DNA of 64,000 nucleotides, from assembly GCA_903834765.1 (NCBI GenBank), contig CAILKE010000004.1, positions 310,001 to 374,000 of the forward strand. Direction: 5' to 3'. Under the pieces are notes generated by a model. That model was given only the letters and a program-made list of their open reading frames with translations, was not told where the DNA came from and did not search any database. This DNA comes from an uncultured Bacteroidota bacterium. GTDB lineage: Bacteria; Bacteroidota; Bacteroidia; B-17B0; Aurantibacillaceae. A program made the translations under genes and the position numbers. This document shows, in pieces, positions 28,022 to 36,390 of the stretch (positions within the stretch are counted from its first letter, which is position 1; the number at the start of each line of letters is the position of its first letter).

Positions 28022-29611
28022 TTAATTTTTAGGTTTTAAGATAATCTTGCCAGAATGAGTACTAGAACCAGTTTGAAGTTTGTACATATATACACCTGCT
28101 GCTACATAAGAGCCATTTGCGTTTTTTCCATCCCACTCGTAGCTATGTTTACCTGCACCTTCAATACTTGAATTTAACAACGCGATTTCTTGCCCCATAA
28201 TATTAGTAATAGAAAGTTTAGTATACTGAGTCGCTAGTAAATCATAACTTACAGTTATTTTATCAGAAAAAGGGTTAGGATATATTGATATTCCTTCAAC
28301 CGTACTTTGATAAGAATTGATATCTGTCGGTAATAATAAAGGATCGGCATTAAGCATTCCTGCAATATCTATTGTTTCATCACCTGGATAATAATAAGTC
28401 CACATTAATCCGTCAAAAATCATTTCATTAGTTGTTGATGTTCCTACTAAAACTGTAGCAGGTGTTGGGTTATTAGGATTGTTAGTGGTATTATCAAACA
28501 CATGCGTTCCATATAATTTATACCCAGCAGGTATTTTTAAAAAATTAGGATAAGTATAAAACCCTTGCCAATTAAAATCCCATTTATTAATTCGACTCAT
28601 TGGAATAGTAGTTGTGCCATTGCTTGCATAGTTTAAAATACTAGAGCAGATTTTATGCGAATGAGGAAAAATGGAATATGCTGAAATATCTAAAGGTAAA
28701 GTAGCTGTGCCTGTTGGATAGGCAGTAGTTATTGTTTTTGTAGTATTGGCAGCGATGAAAAAATTCCAATTTTGAATAGGAACTGTAGAATACATTTCTC
28801 TCACATTTGTTGTTCCAACTGGATAAAAGAATAAACGTATCTGAGTATTATCTACCTGTCCGGCTGAGCCAGCAGGGTAATGCATTTGTGCAACAAATTT
28901 TGAACCTGCTTTGATAGATACTCCAAATTTTAAAGTGGCAGAGCTTGGGAATACAATAGGAGCAGTTCCTGGAGCATAGTCACCTATATTAAAGTCACCA
29001 GGTTCTGTATAACAACTTCCACTTAAGTCGGATGTCGTTGTACCCATTGTGTCCACATTTATTACAGCATGATGAATGATTGATGGATTATTTGGAATTA
29101 TTTCATAAGCTTTTAAAATTCTATTTTGGGTTAATCCAGTTGGCAAAGAAAAACAAATGTATTTATCAGATGTAGTTGCTGTACTGGTATAAGATGGTAT
29201 TGTTAATATTAAATCAGGTGTTCCGTTTAACTTAGTATTTGGATAATAGGGGGCTGGAGGAGCCAAAGCTGTATCAGCTAAATTAGTTCCATAAGGTGCA
29301 CCTGCGCTTATCCAATTCAAAATTTTTGTTTTTTCGGAAAGCGTAATAATACGCTCGTGGTTAAAGCGCACATAGGTAGTATCCTCTGGCCAAGGTGGCA
29401 TTTTTCCTGTAGTTAAGTCGTTTTGAATTAATCCCAAATAGCCACTAATCGAGCTATAATAGTTCAAAGCTGGAGATTGGCTACCTGAGTGATGACAAGA
29501 TGAGCAACGATTGTAAAAAATAGGGGCAACATCTTTATAAATAACTTGAGCTTGAAGGGAATAACCCAGTGCTAAAAAGAGGATAACGATTACATGTAAT
29601 TTTTTCATCAT
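28022..29611 (-). CDS. Secreted haem-c / type II copper monooxygenase-like protein with T9SS type A tail
   Basis: 529 aa. A signal peptide ends near residue 22 (SLQAQ). A c-type haem motif CSSCH (Cys36, Cys39, His40) sits in a short cytochrome-like domain. A peptidylglycine-hydroxylating-monooxygenase-like region follows with candidate copper ligands HH (180-181), QMHY (242-245) and FPHSH (His317, His319). The last ~85 residues (ISIYPNPFSDKITVSY ... NGSYVAAGVYMYKL) are a T9SS type A sorting domain. It probably oxidises an extracellular substrate, with the haem passing electrons to copper (inference). The cytochrome c maturation operon at 37-43 kb would be needed to attach the haem. Confidence 0.78.
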   Translation of the reverse strand: MMKKLHVIVILFLALGYSLQAQVIYKDVAPIFYNRCSSCHHSGSQSPALNYYSSISGYLGLIQNDLTTGKMPPWPEDTTYVRFNHERIITLSEKTKILNWISAGAPYGTNLADTALAPPAPYYPNTKLNGTPDLILTIPSYTSTATTSDKYICFSLPTGLTQNRILKAYEIIPNNPSIIHHAVINVDTMGTTTSDLSGSCYTEPGDFNIGDYAPGTAPIVFPSSATLKFGVSIKAGSKFVAQMHYPAGSAGQVDNTQIRLFFYPVGTTNVREMYSTVPIQNWNFFIAANTTKTITTAYPTGTATLPLDISAYSIFPHSHKICSSILNYASNGTTTIPMSRINKWDFNWQGFYTYPNFLKIPAGYKLYGTHVFDNTTNNPNNPTPATVLVGTSTTNEMIFDGLMWTYYYPGDETIDIAGMLNADPLLLPTDINSYQSTVEGISIYPNPFSDKITVSYDLLATQYTKLSITNIMGQEIALLNSSIEGAGKHSYEWDGKNANGSYVAAGVYMYKLQTGSSTHSGKIILKPKN

Positions 29612-29642
29612 AATATTAATTTTTTATCTAAATTAATATTAT
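29610..29642 (-). promoter_or_regulatory. 13-bp inverted repeat overlapping the start codon of the haem/copper gene
   Basis: ATAATATTAATTT (29610-29622) and AAATTAATATTAT (29630-29642) are perfect complements around a 7-bp loop. One arm covers the first bases of the first ATG at 29611. It could be an operator or a start-masking RNA hairpin; AT-rich chance is possible. Confidence 0.35.
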
Positions 29643-29664
29643 TTATTGAAATAAAAAATTTTAA

Positions 29665-29826
29665 TTATGGCTTGATAACTAAAGCTGAATCAATAATTCG
29701 AGCGATAGAGTCAGAAACACGCTTAGCATTTTCGTGCATTTTAACACGATCTTCTGCTGCAGGACCACATTTTACAAAGGAAATAGCAGTTAAAAGGGCT
29801 ATGGAAGAAATCAATACTTTTTTCAT
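29665..29826 (-). CDS. Small lipoprotein, 53 aa, paralogue of the 80-aa lipoprotein upstream
   Basis: Found by reading the minus strand: ATG at 29826-29824 and TAA at 29667-29665. It encodes a lipoprotein signal with the lipobox Cys at residue 20 (SFVKCGP), then AAEDRVKMHENAKRVSDSI and a short tail. The neighbouring 80-aa protein has CGPSAEEKAKMEEAAKRAGDSI in the same place, so the two are paralogues sharing CGP-A-E-x-x-x-KM-E-AKR-DSI. It lacks the Ala/Thr-rich tail of the longer copy. Mature length is only about 34 residues. Function unknown. Confidence 0.72.
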   Translation of the reverse strand: MKKVLISSIALLTAISFVKCGPAAEDRVKMHENAKRVSDSIARIIDSALVIKP

Positions 29827-29916
29827 AATTCAGAATGCTTTTTTAAAAAGTTTATGCTTACGAATGTAAACAAAATAATGATTAAAGATATTTAGAATTA
29901 TTTAATAAAAAACAAA

Positions 29917-29945
29917 AAACCCACATATCCGAAGATATATGGGCT
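29917..29945 (-). terminator. Rho-independent terminator of the 80-aa lipoprotein gene
   Basis: On the minus strand CCCATATATC-TTCG-GATATGTGGG, a stable UUCG tetraloop hairpin with one G-U pair, followed by TTTTTTG. It begins about 25 bp after the stop codon at 29968. Confidence 0.88.
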
Positions 29946-29967
29946 TTTCCTAACTAAACACAAATTC

Positions 29968-30210
29968 TTAGTGTTTTGTAGCTGCTTCAGCAGCAGTAGT
30001 AGCAGTTTCAACAGCAGTAGTAGCTGTAGAATCAGTAGCAGTAGCTTCAGTCATAGCAGAGTTTAAGCTCTCAGATAAAGCAGCAGAGATAGAATCACCA
30101 GCACGTTTAGCTGCTTCTTCCATTTTAGCTTTTTCTTCAGCTGAAGGACCACAAGATACGAAAGTTGTAGCTAAAACTGCTACTGCAAGAATTGAAAATA
30201 ATTTTGTCAT
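29968..30210 (-). CDS. Small lipoprotein with Ala/Thr-rich tail
   Basis: 80 aa. The signal peptide has its lipobox Cys at residue 20 (TTFVSCGP). The mature part begins SAEEKAKMEEAAKRAGDS, a short amphipathic helix, and ends in a low-complexity Ala/Thr/Glu tail (about residues 53-78). It is paralogous to the 53-aa lipoprotein 140 bp downstream. A strong terminator separates the two, so they are probably separate transcripts. Function unknown; an abundant small outer-membrane lipoprotein is a reasonable guess only. Confidence 0.75.
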   Translation of the reverse strand: MTKLFSILAVAVLATTFVSCGPSAEEKAKMEEAAKRAGDSISAALSESLNSAMTEATATDSTATTAVETATTAAEAATKH

Positions 30211-30436
30211 TTTAAGTTTTTTAAATTGTTAATGTTGTTTAATTTAACATTTATACCAAACACTTTAAATAGTAACCCTATAAAATCACTTTATTTTAGA
30301 AAAAAATATAAACATTTGATTATCAGTAATTTAAAATTTAAATTAAAACAGGTTACTTCAATATTTTAAGAAAAAAACACATTATATAATAAGAATGCAT
30401 GTAAGTTGTGGTTGTTGAATTTGGTTCAAAATGAAA

Positions 30437-30464
30437 TTACCCGATATACATACATATCGGGTAA
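30437..30464 (-). terminator. Hairpin after the FAD oxidoreductase gene, possible terminator
   Basis: TTACCCGATAT (30437-30447) and ATATCGGGTAA (30454-30464) form a perfect 11-bp stem 27 bp after the stop at 30491. The following T run on the minus strand is weak (TTTCATTTT), so termination is uncertain. Confidence 0.55.
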
Positions 30465-30490
30465 AAAGTAAAATAAAAATAATAAATAAA

Positions 30491-31738
30491 TTAAACTATT
30501 TCAGAGGGATTATTCATTCTCAAAAATTCCGATAATGATTTAACAACTCTATCGTGTTTTTTTACAAACGGATTATCTGTATCCCAAACGTATCCTGCTA
30601 GTACAGAGCATATTTGTTTTTTGATTTCTGGATTTATATCTTTAGTAAAGAAGATGTCGTGCAAAGTGCCATCATACCAGCCCATTACATAAGTTCTAAA
30701 TACATCAACTCCTTGCATTGTCGGTTTTACAAATTCTTCATCCCAATTTACTGTATTGCCTTCTAATTGCTTGATAACTAAGTTTGCTGCTCGTTGGCTT
30801 GAAGCTGTTGCTAACGTAACACCACTCGAAAACATTGGGTCTAAGAACTCTGTTACATTTCCAGTTAAGACAAACCCATCACCAAAAAATTGTTCAGTTG
30901 TAATACTCCACCCCTCAAGGGTTTTGGGCTCAAACATAAAGGTTTCATTACCAAAACGTTCTTTTAAATGTGGTTCAGAATTTATTAAATAACGTAATTG
31001 TGCTTCGGGTGTTTTGTCTTTGTGTTCATTAAAAAATTCAGGACTACCAACAAAGCCAACGGATGTAACACCTGTAGAAAATGGAATTACCCAAATCCAT
31101 GTTTGTGGCTGATGAACCAAAATCATAATTCTATTTGGTTCATTATGTAAATCACGTTTGGGATCATTAACATGCGCAAATAAAGATTTGCGTGGAGGAA
31201 GATTACTTGGTTTGTCTAAATTAAATAAACGGGGAATGACGCGGCCATAACCACTACTATCAACTATAAACTTTGCTTTAATTTCTGAAATAGCTCCGTC
31301 CTTATCAATAATTGTTGTTGTTGAATTTGAGCCACTAAATTTAATATCAGTCACTGTTGTTTCAAAATGAATGTTAACTCCTTTGCGCTGAACTTCTTCT
31401 GCTAAAGTTTGGTCAAAATCTCCTCGTGGGACTTGCCATGTCCAAGAGAATCCTTCTGTAAACTGCTCATCAAAATTAAAATCACAAATATCATCCTTAC
31501 GTAAGAACTTAGCTCCAAATTTTTGTTGAAACCCTTTTGCTTTAACAGCATCTAACAAACCTGCTTCCTCTAAGGCTTCCATGCAACGAGGTAATAAACT
31601 TTCCCCTATTACAAATCGTGGAAATTTTTCTTTTTCAACCATGTGTACATTATAACCTGCTTTTTTAATAATACCAGCAGCAACAGAACCTGACGGACCA
31701 GCGCCAATCACCAAAACATCCACTTCTTGAGTTTGCAT
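30491..31738 (-). CDS. FAD-dependent oxidoreductase (halogenase / geranylgeranyl reductase-like)
   Basis: 415 aa. An N-terminal Rossmann FAD motif GAGPSG (12-17) is followed by the group motif FPRFVIGESLLPRC, the region that in flavin monooxygenases and tryptophan-halogenase-like enzymes contacts FAD. VPRGDFDQTL lies near residue 114 and GDGFVLTGNVTEFLDPMFSSGV later forms the second FAD-binding block. The halogenase motif WxWxIP appears as WIWVIPF. Relatives occur in flexirubin/aryl-polyene clusters, and a ketosynthase operon lies 20 kb away, but a functional link is speculative. A TTTG-N20-TAACTTTA promoter candidate precedes it. Confidence 0.8.
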   Translation of the reverse strand: MQTQEVDVLVIGAGPSGSVAAGIIKKAGYNVHMVEKEKFPRFVIGESLLPRCMEALEEAGLLDAVKAKGFQQKFGAKFLRKDDICDFNFDEQFTEGFSWTWQVPRGDFDQTLAEEVQRKGVNIHFETTVTDIKFSGSNSTTTIIDKDGAISEIKAKFIVDSSGYGRVIPRLFNLDKPSNLPPRKSLFAHVNDPKRDLHNEPNRIMILVHQPQTWIWVIPFSTGVTSVGFVGSPEFFNEHKDKTPEAQLRYLINSEPHLKERFGNETFMFEPKTLEGWSITTEQFFGDGFVLTGNVTEFLDPMFSSGVTLATASSQRAANLVIKQLEGNTVNWDEEFVKPTMQGVDVFRTYVMGWYDGTLHDIFFTKDINPEIKKQICSVLAGYVWDTDNPFVKKHDRVVKSLSEFLRMNNPSEIV

Positions 31739-31773
31739 AATTTTACGTTTTAGAACTATGAAATATAAACAGC

Positions 31774-31805
31774 TAAAGTTACGGCGATTTTACTTGCTAA
31801 GCAAA
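31774..31805 (-). promoter_or_regulatory. Candidate promoter for the FAD oxidoreductase
   Basis: On the minus strand TTTG, 20 bp, then TAACTTTA, one base off the TAnnTTTG consensus. It lies about 36 bp upstream of the ATG at 31738. Confidence 0.4.
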
Positions 31806-31866
31806 TAGTAAGCGTCATAAATCAATTTAACATTAATAGAATTAAACAAATATTTGGTTATATTGT

Positions 31867-32976
31867 TTAACGATTGATTTCATACATTTTTCCTGGCAAA
31901 GATTTTATCACATTAGAAAATTCTAATTGCAATAAACAAGAAGATGTTTTGGAAATTGGAAATTGTGTAGCATTGCAAATTTCATCAATATGCAATTGCG
32001 CTTTTTGCTCAAATACATTTACCATAATTTGTTCATCTGGTGAAAGGTTTAGCAGTAAAGGGATTTGTGTTGATTTTTTTTGTTTTACTTCTTGATTCCA
32101 ATTCATAATATAAAATAAATCAGCAACACTTTCTATTAAACTTGCTTTTGTAGTTTTTATTAATCCATTGCAACCCTCGCTCAATGCTTCACCTGCTCTT
32201 CCTGGAAACGCAAATACATCCTTATTATAAGCATTTGCAATAGTTGCTGTAATTAAACTCCCACCTTCTTTTTTAGATTCCACGACAATAAGAGCATCGC
32301 ACATGCCAGCTACAATACGATTTCGTTTAGGGAAATTTTCTCTATCAGGTATTGTTTCGCTCATAAATTCTGTAAGCAAACCACCTTGATGAAGCATTTT
32401 TTCAGCGTAATTAGAATGAACTGCTGGATATATTCGATCAAGTCCGTGTGCTAAAACACCAACAGTTTGTAAATCATTTTCTAATGCTGTTTTATGTGCC
32501 ATTATATCAATACCATAAGCTAAGCCACTTACAACTAAAATACCACTTGACTTTAAATCTTGAATTAAATTTTCTGTCATTAATTTACCGTAAGGGGACG
32601 GTGTGCGTGTGCCTACTACTGATATAATTTTTTGATTATTTAAATCAGCATTACCTTTATAATATAGCAATACTGGACTATCATAACAATTTTTTAACCG
32701 TGACGGATAATCTTTATCAGTAAAAAATAGAGCTTGAATTTTATTTTTTTCTATGTACGTAAGTTCTTTTTCGGCTCTATTTAAAACATCTTTACTTTGC
32801 GATATAGACTTAGCGAGAACAAATCCGATACCTGGAATTTTTTCGAGTTGAGCTTTATTAGTTTTGAAAATTTGCTCGGCACTACCGCAATAAGCAATCA
32901 AATTTTTCGCTAATACATCTCCGATCCCATCTAATAAAGTTAATCCAATTTGATAAATTAATTTGGTAGACTGCAT
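31867..32976 (-). CDS. dprA: DNA-processing protein DprA
   Basis: 369 aa. The N-terminal helix-hairpin-helix region (LTLLDGIGDVLAKNLI, then IPGIGFVLAKSI) is followed by the Rossmann-like DNA-binding domain with SVVGTRTPSPYG, SGLAYGIDIMAHKTAL, the GLDRIYP segment and FPKRNRIVAGM. A winged-helix-like C-terminal domain (about 305-369) is present. DprA protects incoming single-stranded DNA and loads RecA during natural transformation. No other competence gene is in the window. It is divergent from the TonB receptor gene with about 50 bp between the starts. Confidence 0.93.
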   Translation of the reverse strand: MQSTKLIYQIGLTLLDGIGDVLAKNLIAYCGSAEQIFKTNKAQLEKIPGIGFVLAKSISQSKDVLNRAEKELTYIEKNKIQALFFTDKDYPSRLKNCYDSPVLLYYKGNADLNNQKIISVVGTRTPSPYGKLMTENLIQDLKSSGILVVSGLAYGIDIMAHKTALENDLQTVGVLAHGLDRIYPAVHSNYAEKMLHQGGLLTEFMSETIPDRENFPKRNRIVAGMCDALIVVESKKEGGSLITATIANAYNKDVFAFPGRAGEALSEGCNGLIKTTKASLIESVADLFYIMNWNQEVKQKKSTQIPLLLNLSPDEQIMVNVFEQKAQLHIDEICNATQFPISKTSSCLLQLEFSNVIKSLPGKMYEINR

Positions 32977-33025
32977 TTATTTTTAATTAAAAAATTATTA
33001 TATTGTGTTCGTAAAATTAAAGATT

Positions 33026-35398
33026 ATGATAAAATTAATTAAATATATTTTAATTGGATTATTTTTTTATGCATCCAATAGTTATGCTCAATCATTTGGT
33101 TATGTCAAGGGCACAGTGACTGATAAATCGAATGACGAAACCTTGCCTGGTGCTCTAGTTACACTTAATAAAACAAAAGGCGTTGCTGCCGACATTAACG
33201 GCGTATTTGTAATTAGCGCCGTAGCCGGAGAATACAATTTAGCTTGTGATCTTTTGGGTTATACTAAATTTACATCAAACATTATGGTGAAAGCATTTGA
33301 TACTGTTTTTGTAAATATTCAATTGGGCAACGGCAATCAGTTATTAGATGAGGTTGTTGTATCTGCAGGTAAATTTGAACAAAAATTATCGGATGTTACT
33401 GTCAGTATGGACGTTATTAAGCCATCCTTAGTGCAAAATAAAGGCATTACGAATTTAGATGCAATTATTAATCAAGTTCCTGGCGTAGTTGTTTCCGATG
33501 GACAGGCTAGCATTAGAGGCGGGAGCGGCTATAGTTATGGAGCAGGTACTCGCGTATTAATGTTGGTAGATGAAATGCCTATGATTACAGCTGATGCAGC
33601 TGATATCAAATGGAATTATTTACCAATAGAAAATATGGAACAGATTGAAGTCATTAAGGGTGCATCATCCGCATTATTTGGTTCCTCAGCTCTTAATGGT
33701 GTTATTAATATGCGAACAGCTTATGCTAAAGATAAACCTCAGACTATGGTCACTTTATTTGGAGCATCTTATGATGCGCCACAACGCGCTAATTTAAAAT
33801 GGTGGAAAGGAACATCGCAGACACAACGTGGGGTTAATTTTTCTCATTCCGAAAAAATTAAAAACTTAGACATAGTATTAGGTGGGCATGTATACGATGA
33901 TGATGGATATCGTTATTTAGAAACAGAAAAGAGAGTACGATTCAATACGAACTTGCGGTATTCATTTAAAAAAATTCAAGGGTTACAAATAGGACTAAAT
34001 ACCAATATGATGCAGACAACAGGTGGATTGTTTTTTTTATGGCAAAATGCTGACTCGGCTTATATTCCAACAGGATATACTATTCAAACATTTAAGAATA
34101 TTCGATTTAATATTGACCCTTATGTGACATATTTTTCTAAAAAAGGCGGTAAATTTAGTTTACGAACACGTTATTTTTTAAGTAATAATGTTAACAGTAC
34201 AAATCAGGGATCACGTTCAGAATTATATTATAATGAATTGCAGTATCAAAAAAAATTCAAAAACAACTTAACTACAACTTTTGGTTTTGTTTATACTGAA
34301 CAACAAGTTATGGCAGATTCACTTTACGGAAGACACACAGGGAACAATTACGCAGGTTATGCGCAGTTTGATTATAAGTATAAAAAGCTAACTGTTTCTG
34401 TTGGTTTAAGAGGTGAGTATAATAAAGTAGACACATCCTACACACGCGGATATATTAGCAATTCTATTAAAAATTTACCTTTTCAACCTGTATTAAGAGC
34501 GGGCTTAAATTATCAATTAATGGAATATACATTTTTGCGTGCTTCGTTTGGACAAGGTTATCGTTTCCCTTCTGTTGCTGAAAAATATATTAGCACAGGC
34601 TTAAGTGCTATTAAAATTTTACCAAATCCTGGTTTACAGCCAGAACGAGGTTGGGCGGCTGAAATTGGCGTAAAACAAGGATTTAAGCTTCTTAATTTTA
34701 AAGGGTATTTAGATGTAGCAGGATTTTGGACTGAATATCAAAGCATGACTGAATTTATTTTTGATATTTATGGTACTAAAACTGGCAATTGGGTAGCTGA
34801 TCATAATAAAGCTGGTTTTAAATCTCAAAATGTGGGACGCGCTCGTATTACGGGAATTGATTTATCCCTTACAGGCTCAGGAAAAATGGGCCCAATTAAT
34901 GTTTCTACCCTAATGGGATATACTTATATCAATCCTATTAATCCTGATTTTGATCCTGCTAAAGATACATTAGGATCTTTGCTTAACTCTAATTTATTGA
35001 AGTATAGAAATAGGCATTTAGTAAAAGGTGATTTGCAATTAGATTACAAAAAAGTATCGATTGGTTGGAGTGTTCGTTATTATAGCTTTATGGAAAATAT
35101 TGATAGACGCTTTGTGCAAAGTATATATCATGAATATAACAATCCAGGCACAGGGCCTGGAACAGAGTTAAATTTTGATGCAATAGATGTAACTTATATT
35201 TTACCTGGTTTACCTAAGTATAGAGAAGAGCATAAAAATGGCGATTGGATTCATGATGCAAGATGTTCTTTTCAGATATCTAAAGCATTAAAAGCATCTT
35301 TTATAGTTAATAATGTATTTAACAGAGAATACACTCTTCGCCCTGGAGATGTTCGTCCGCCGCGCATGTTTATGCTACAATTGATGATTAAAATTTAA
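33026..35398 (+). CDS. TonB-dependent outer-membrane receptor
   Basis: 790 aa from ATG 33026. A GTG at 33005 would add seven residues in front of the signal peptide, so the ATG is preferred. Signal peptide to about residue 22 (SNSYAQS). A carboxypeptidase-regulatory-like domain (~25-100, GYVKGTVTDKSNDETLPGA), a TonB-box-like DEVVVSAG (108-115), a plug domain with RGGSGYSYGAG and VIKGASSALFGSSALNGV, and a C-terminal 22-strand barrel ending LMIKI. It imports an unknown substrate such as a siderophore, cobalamin or peptide. No SusD partner follows, which argues against a polysaccharide-uptake locus. Confidence 0.9.
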   Translation: MIKLIKYILIGLFFYASNSYAQSFGYVKGTVTDKSNDETLPGALVTLNKTKGVAADINGVFVISAVAGEYNLACDLLGYTKFTSNIMVKAFDTVFVNIQLGNGNQLLDEVVVSAGKFEQKLSDVTVSMDVIKPSLVQNKGITNLDAIINQVPGVVVSDGQASIRGGSGYSYGAGTRVLMLVDEMPMITADAADIKWNYLPIENMEQIEVIKGASSALFGSSALNGVINMRTAYAKDKPQTMVTLFGASYDAPQRANLKWWKGTSQTQRGVNFSHSEKIKNLDIVLGGHVYDDDGYRYLETEKRVRFNTNLRYSFKKIQGLQIGLNTNMMQTTGGLFFLWQNADSAYIPTGYTIQTFKNIRFNIDPYVTYFSKKGGKFSLRTRYFLSNNVNSTNQGSRSELYYNELQYQKKFKNNLTTTFGFVYTEQQVMADSLYGRHTGNNYAGYAQFDYKYKKLTVSVGLRGEYNKVDTSYTRGYISNSIKNLPFQPVLRAGLNYQLMEYTFLRASFGQGYRFPSVAEKYISTGLSAIKILPNPGLQPERGWAAEIGVKQGFKLLNFKGYLDVAGFWTEYQSMTEFIFDIYGTKTGNWVADHNKAGFKSQNVGRARITGIDLSLTGSGKMGPINVSTLMGYTYINPINPDFDPAKDTLGSLLNSNLLKYRNRHLVKGDLQLDYKKVSIGWSVRYYSFMENIDRRFVQSIYHEYNNPGTGPGTELNFDAIDVTYILPGLPKYREEHKNGDWIHDARCSFQISKALKASFIVNNVFNREYTLRPGDVRPPRMFMLQLMIKI

Positions 35399-35451
35399 TT
35401 ACTGAGAGTTAATTTAGCAATTTTTCACAAAAGAAAAGGTTATAAATGTCG

Positions 35452-35459
35452 TATATTTG
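35452..35459 (+). promoter_or_regulatory. Bacteroidota -7 box (TATATTTG) for the BI-1 family gene
   Basis: Perfect TAnnTTTG, 22 bp before the ATG at 35482. No TTG at the -33 distance. Confidence 0.55.
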
Positions 35460-35481
35460 TAACTTAAAAATAATATAAAAA

Positions 35482-36216
35482 ATGGAAACAAATTCTAGAA
35501 ATACAAACCTTGATAATATTGAAAGCGCTACTATCGTTGGGCGTAAAAATGCTTTAGCTTCAGTTTTTGGCTGGATGTTTATAGGTATGATTCTTACAAC
35601 TATAGCGTCTTTAAGTTTTGCTTTTGTTCCAAGTCTATTGTCGTTAATGGTAACTACCGAGAATGGATTTATAACTGGTAAAAGTATTTTAGGTCATGTT
35701 ATTACTTTTGCACCTTTGCTTTTATTAATTGGCATGGGAGCTGGTTATCGTAAATTACCATTTATAGGATTGGCTGCTTTGTTTATGGCATTCTCAACTT
35801 TATTTGGTATTAGCATCAGCTATATATTTATCATTTATGAAGTTGGCTCAATAGTCAATGTATTTTTATCAACCTGTGCTTTATTTGGTATCATGGCTGG
35901 TGTGGGATATTTCACAAAAACGGATTTGACCAAAATGGGAAATATATTAATGATTGGTGTTATTGGAATATTCGTAGCGTCTTTAATTAATTATTTCGTT
36001 GGAAGTAGTCAAATGGGTTATATCATCAGCGTAATTGCAGTGATTATTTTTACAGGTTTAACTGCTTACGACATGCAAAAAATTAAAAACATGTTGCAAG
36101 ATAATGATGGATCTGAAAGCTATAAAAAACTAGCACTTTGGGGTGCATTAGATTTATATTTAGATTTTATCAATTTATTTTTATCTCTGCTTCGTATTTT
36201 CGGATCAAGAAAATAA
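35482..36216 (+). CDS. Bax inhibitor-1 / YccA family membrane protein
   Basis: 244 aa with seven hydrophobic helices, the BI-1/YccA fold. The C-terminal FTGLTAYDMQKIKNML segment followed by WGALDLYLDFINLFLSLL is the diagnostic motif, including the Asp residues that in BsYetJ control a pH-dependent calcium leak. In E. coli YccA binds and protects against FtsH proteolysis. Either a calcium-leak or a protease-modulating role is possible here. Monocistronic: it has its own promoter box and a strong terminator at 36233. Confidence 0.9.
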   Translation: METNSRNTNLDNIESATIVGRKNALASVFGWMFIGMILTTIASLSFAFVPSLLSLMVTTENGFITGKSILGHVITFAPLLLLIGMGAGYRKLPFIGLAALFMAFSTLFGISISYIFIIYEVGSIVNVFLSTCALFGIMAGVGYFTKTDLTKMGNILMIGVIGIFVASLINYFVGSSQMGYIISVIAVIIFTGLTAYDMQKIKNMLQDNDGSESYKKLALWGALDLYLDFINLFLSLLRIFGSRK

Positions 36217-36232
36217 TTGAATTAATTCGAAC

Positions 36233-36276
36233 AAAAAAGCCACACGTTTTCAGAAATGAAAGCTTGTGGCTTTTTT
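36233..36276 (+). terminator. Rho-independent terminator of the BI-1 family gene
   Basis: AAAAAAGCCACA (36233-36244) pairs with TGTGGCTTTTTT (36265-36276). It is 17 bp beyond the stop and ends transcription before the two tandem hairpin elements. Confidence 0.85.
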
Positions 36277-36300
36277 ATTTAATAAAAATAAATAAATTTA

Positions 36301-36385
36301 CAAATGAAATAGCTATGTGCTGAATTGTAAAAATGCGAAAGAATATTACATAGCGTATTCCGTATAACAACTTAAAATAAATAAA
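36301..36385 (+). repeat. Short hairpin element, copy B
   Basis: Starts ATGAAATAGC (ATG at 36304) and ends TATTCCGTATAAC. ATA-GCTATGT (36309-36318) pairs with ACATAGC-G-TAT (36348-36358) with one bulged G. The stem sequence differs from copy A but pairing is kept. It lies just upstream of copy C in the same orientation. Confidence 0.65.
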
Positions 36386-36390
36386 ATAAT

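Noticed and set aside
33005-33025. GTG start that would extend the TonB receptor by seven residues
   Set aside because: The ATG at 33026 starts directly at a normal signal peptide; the extension would place extra residues in front of it.
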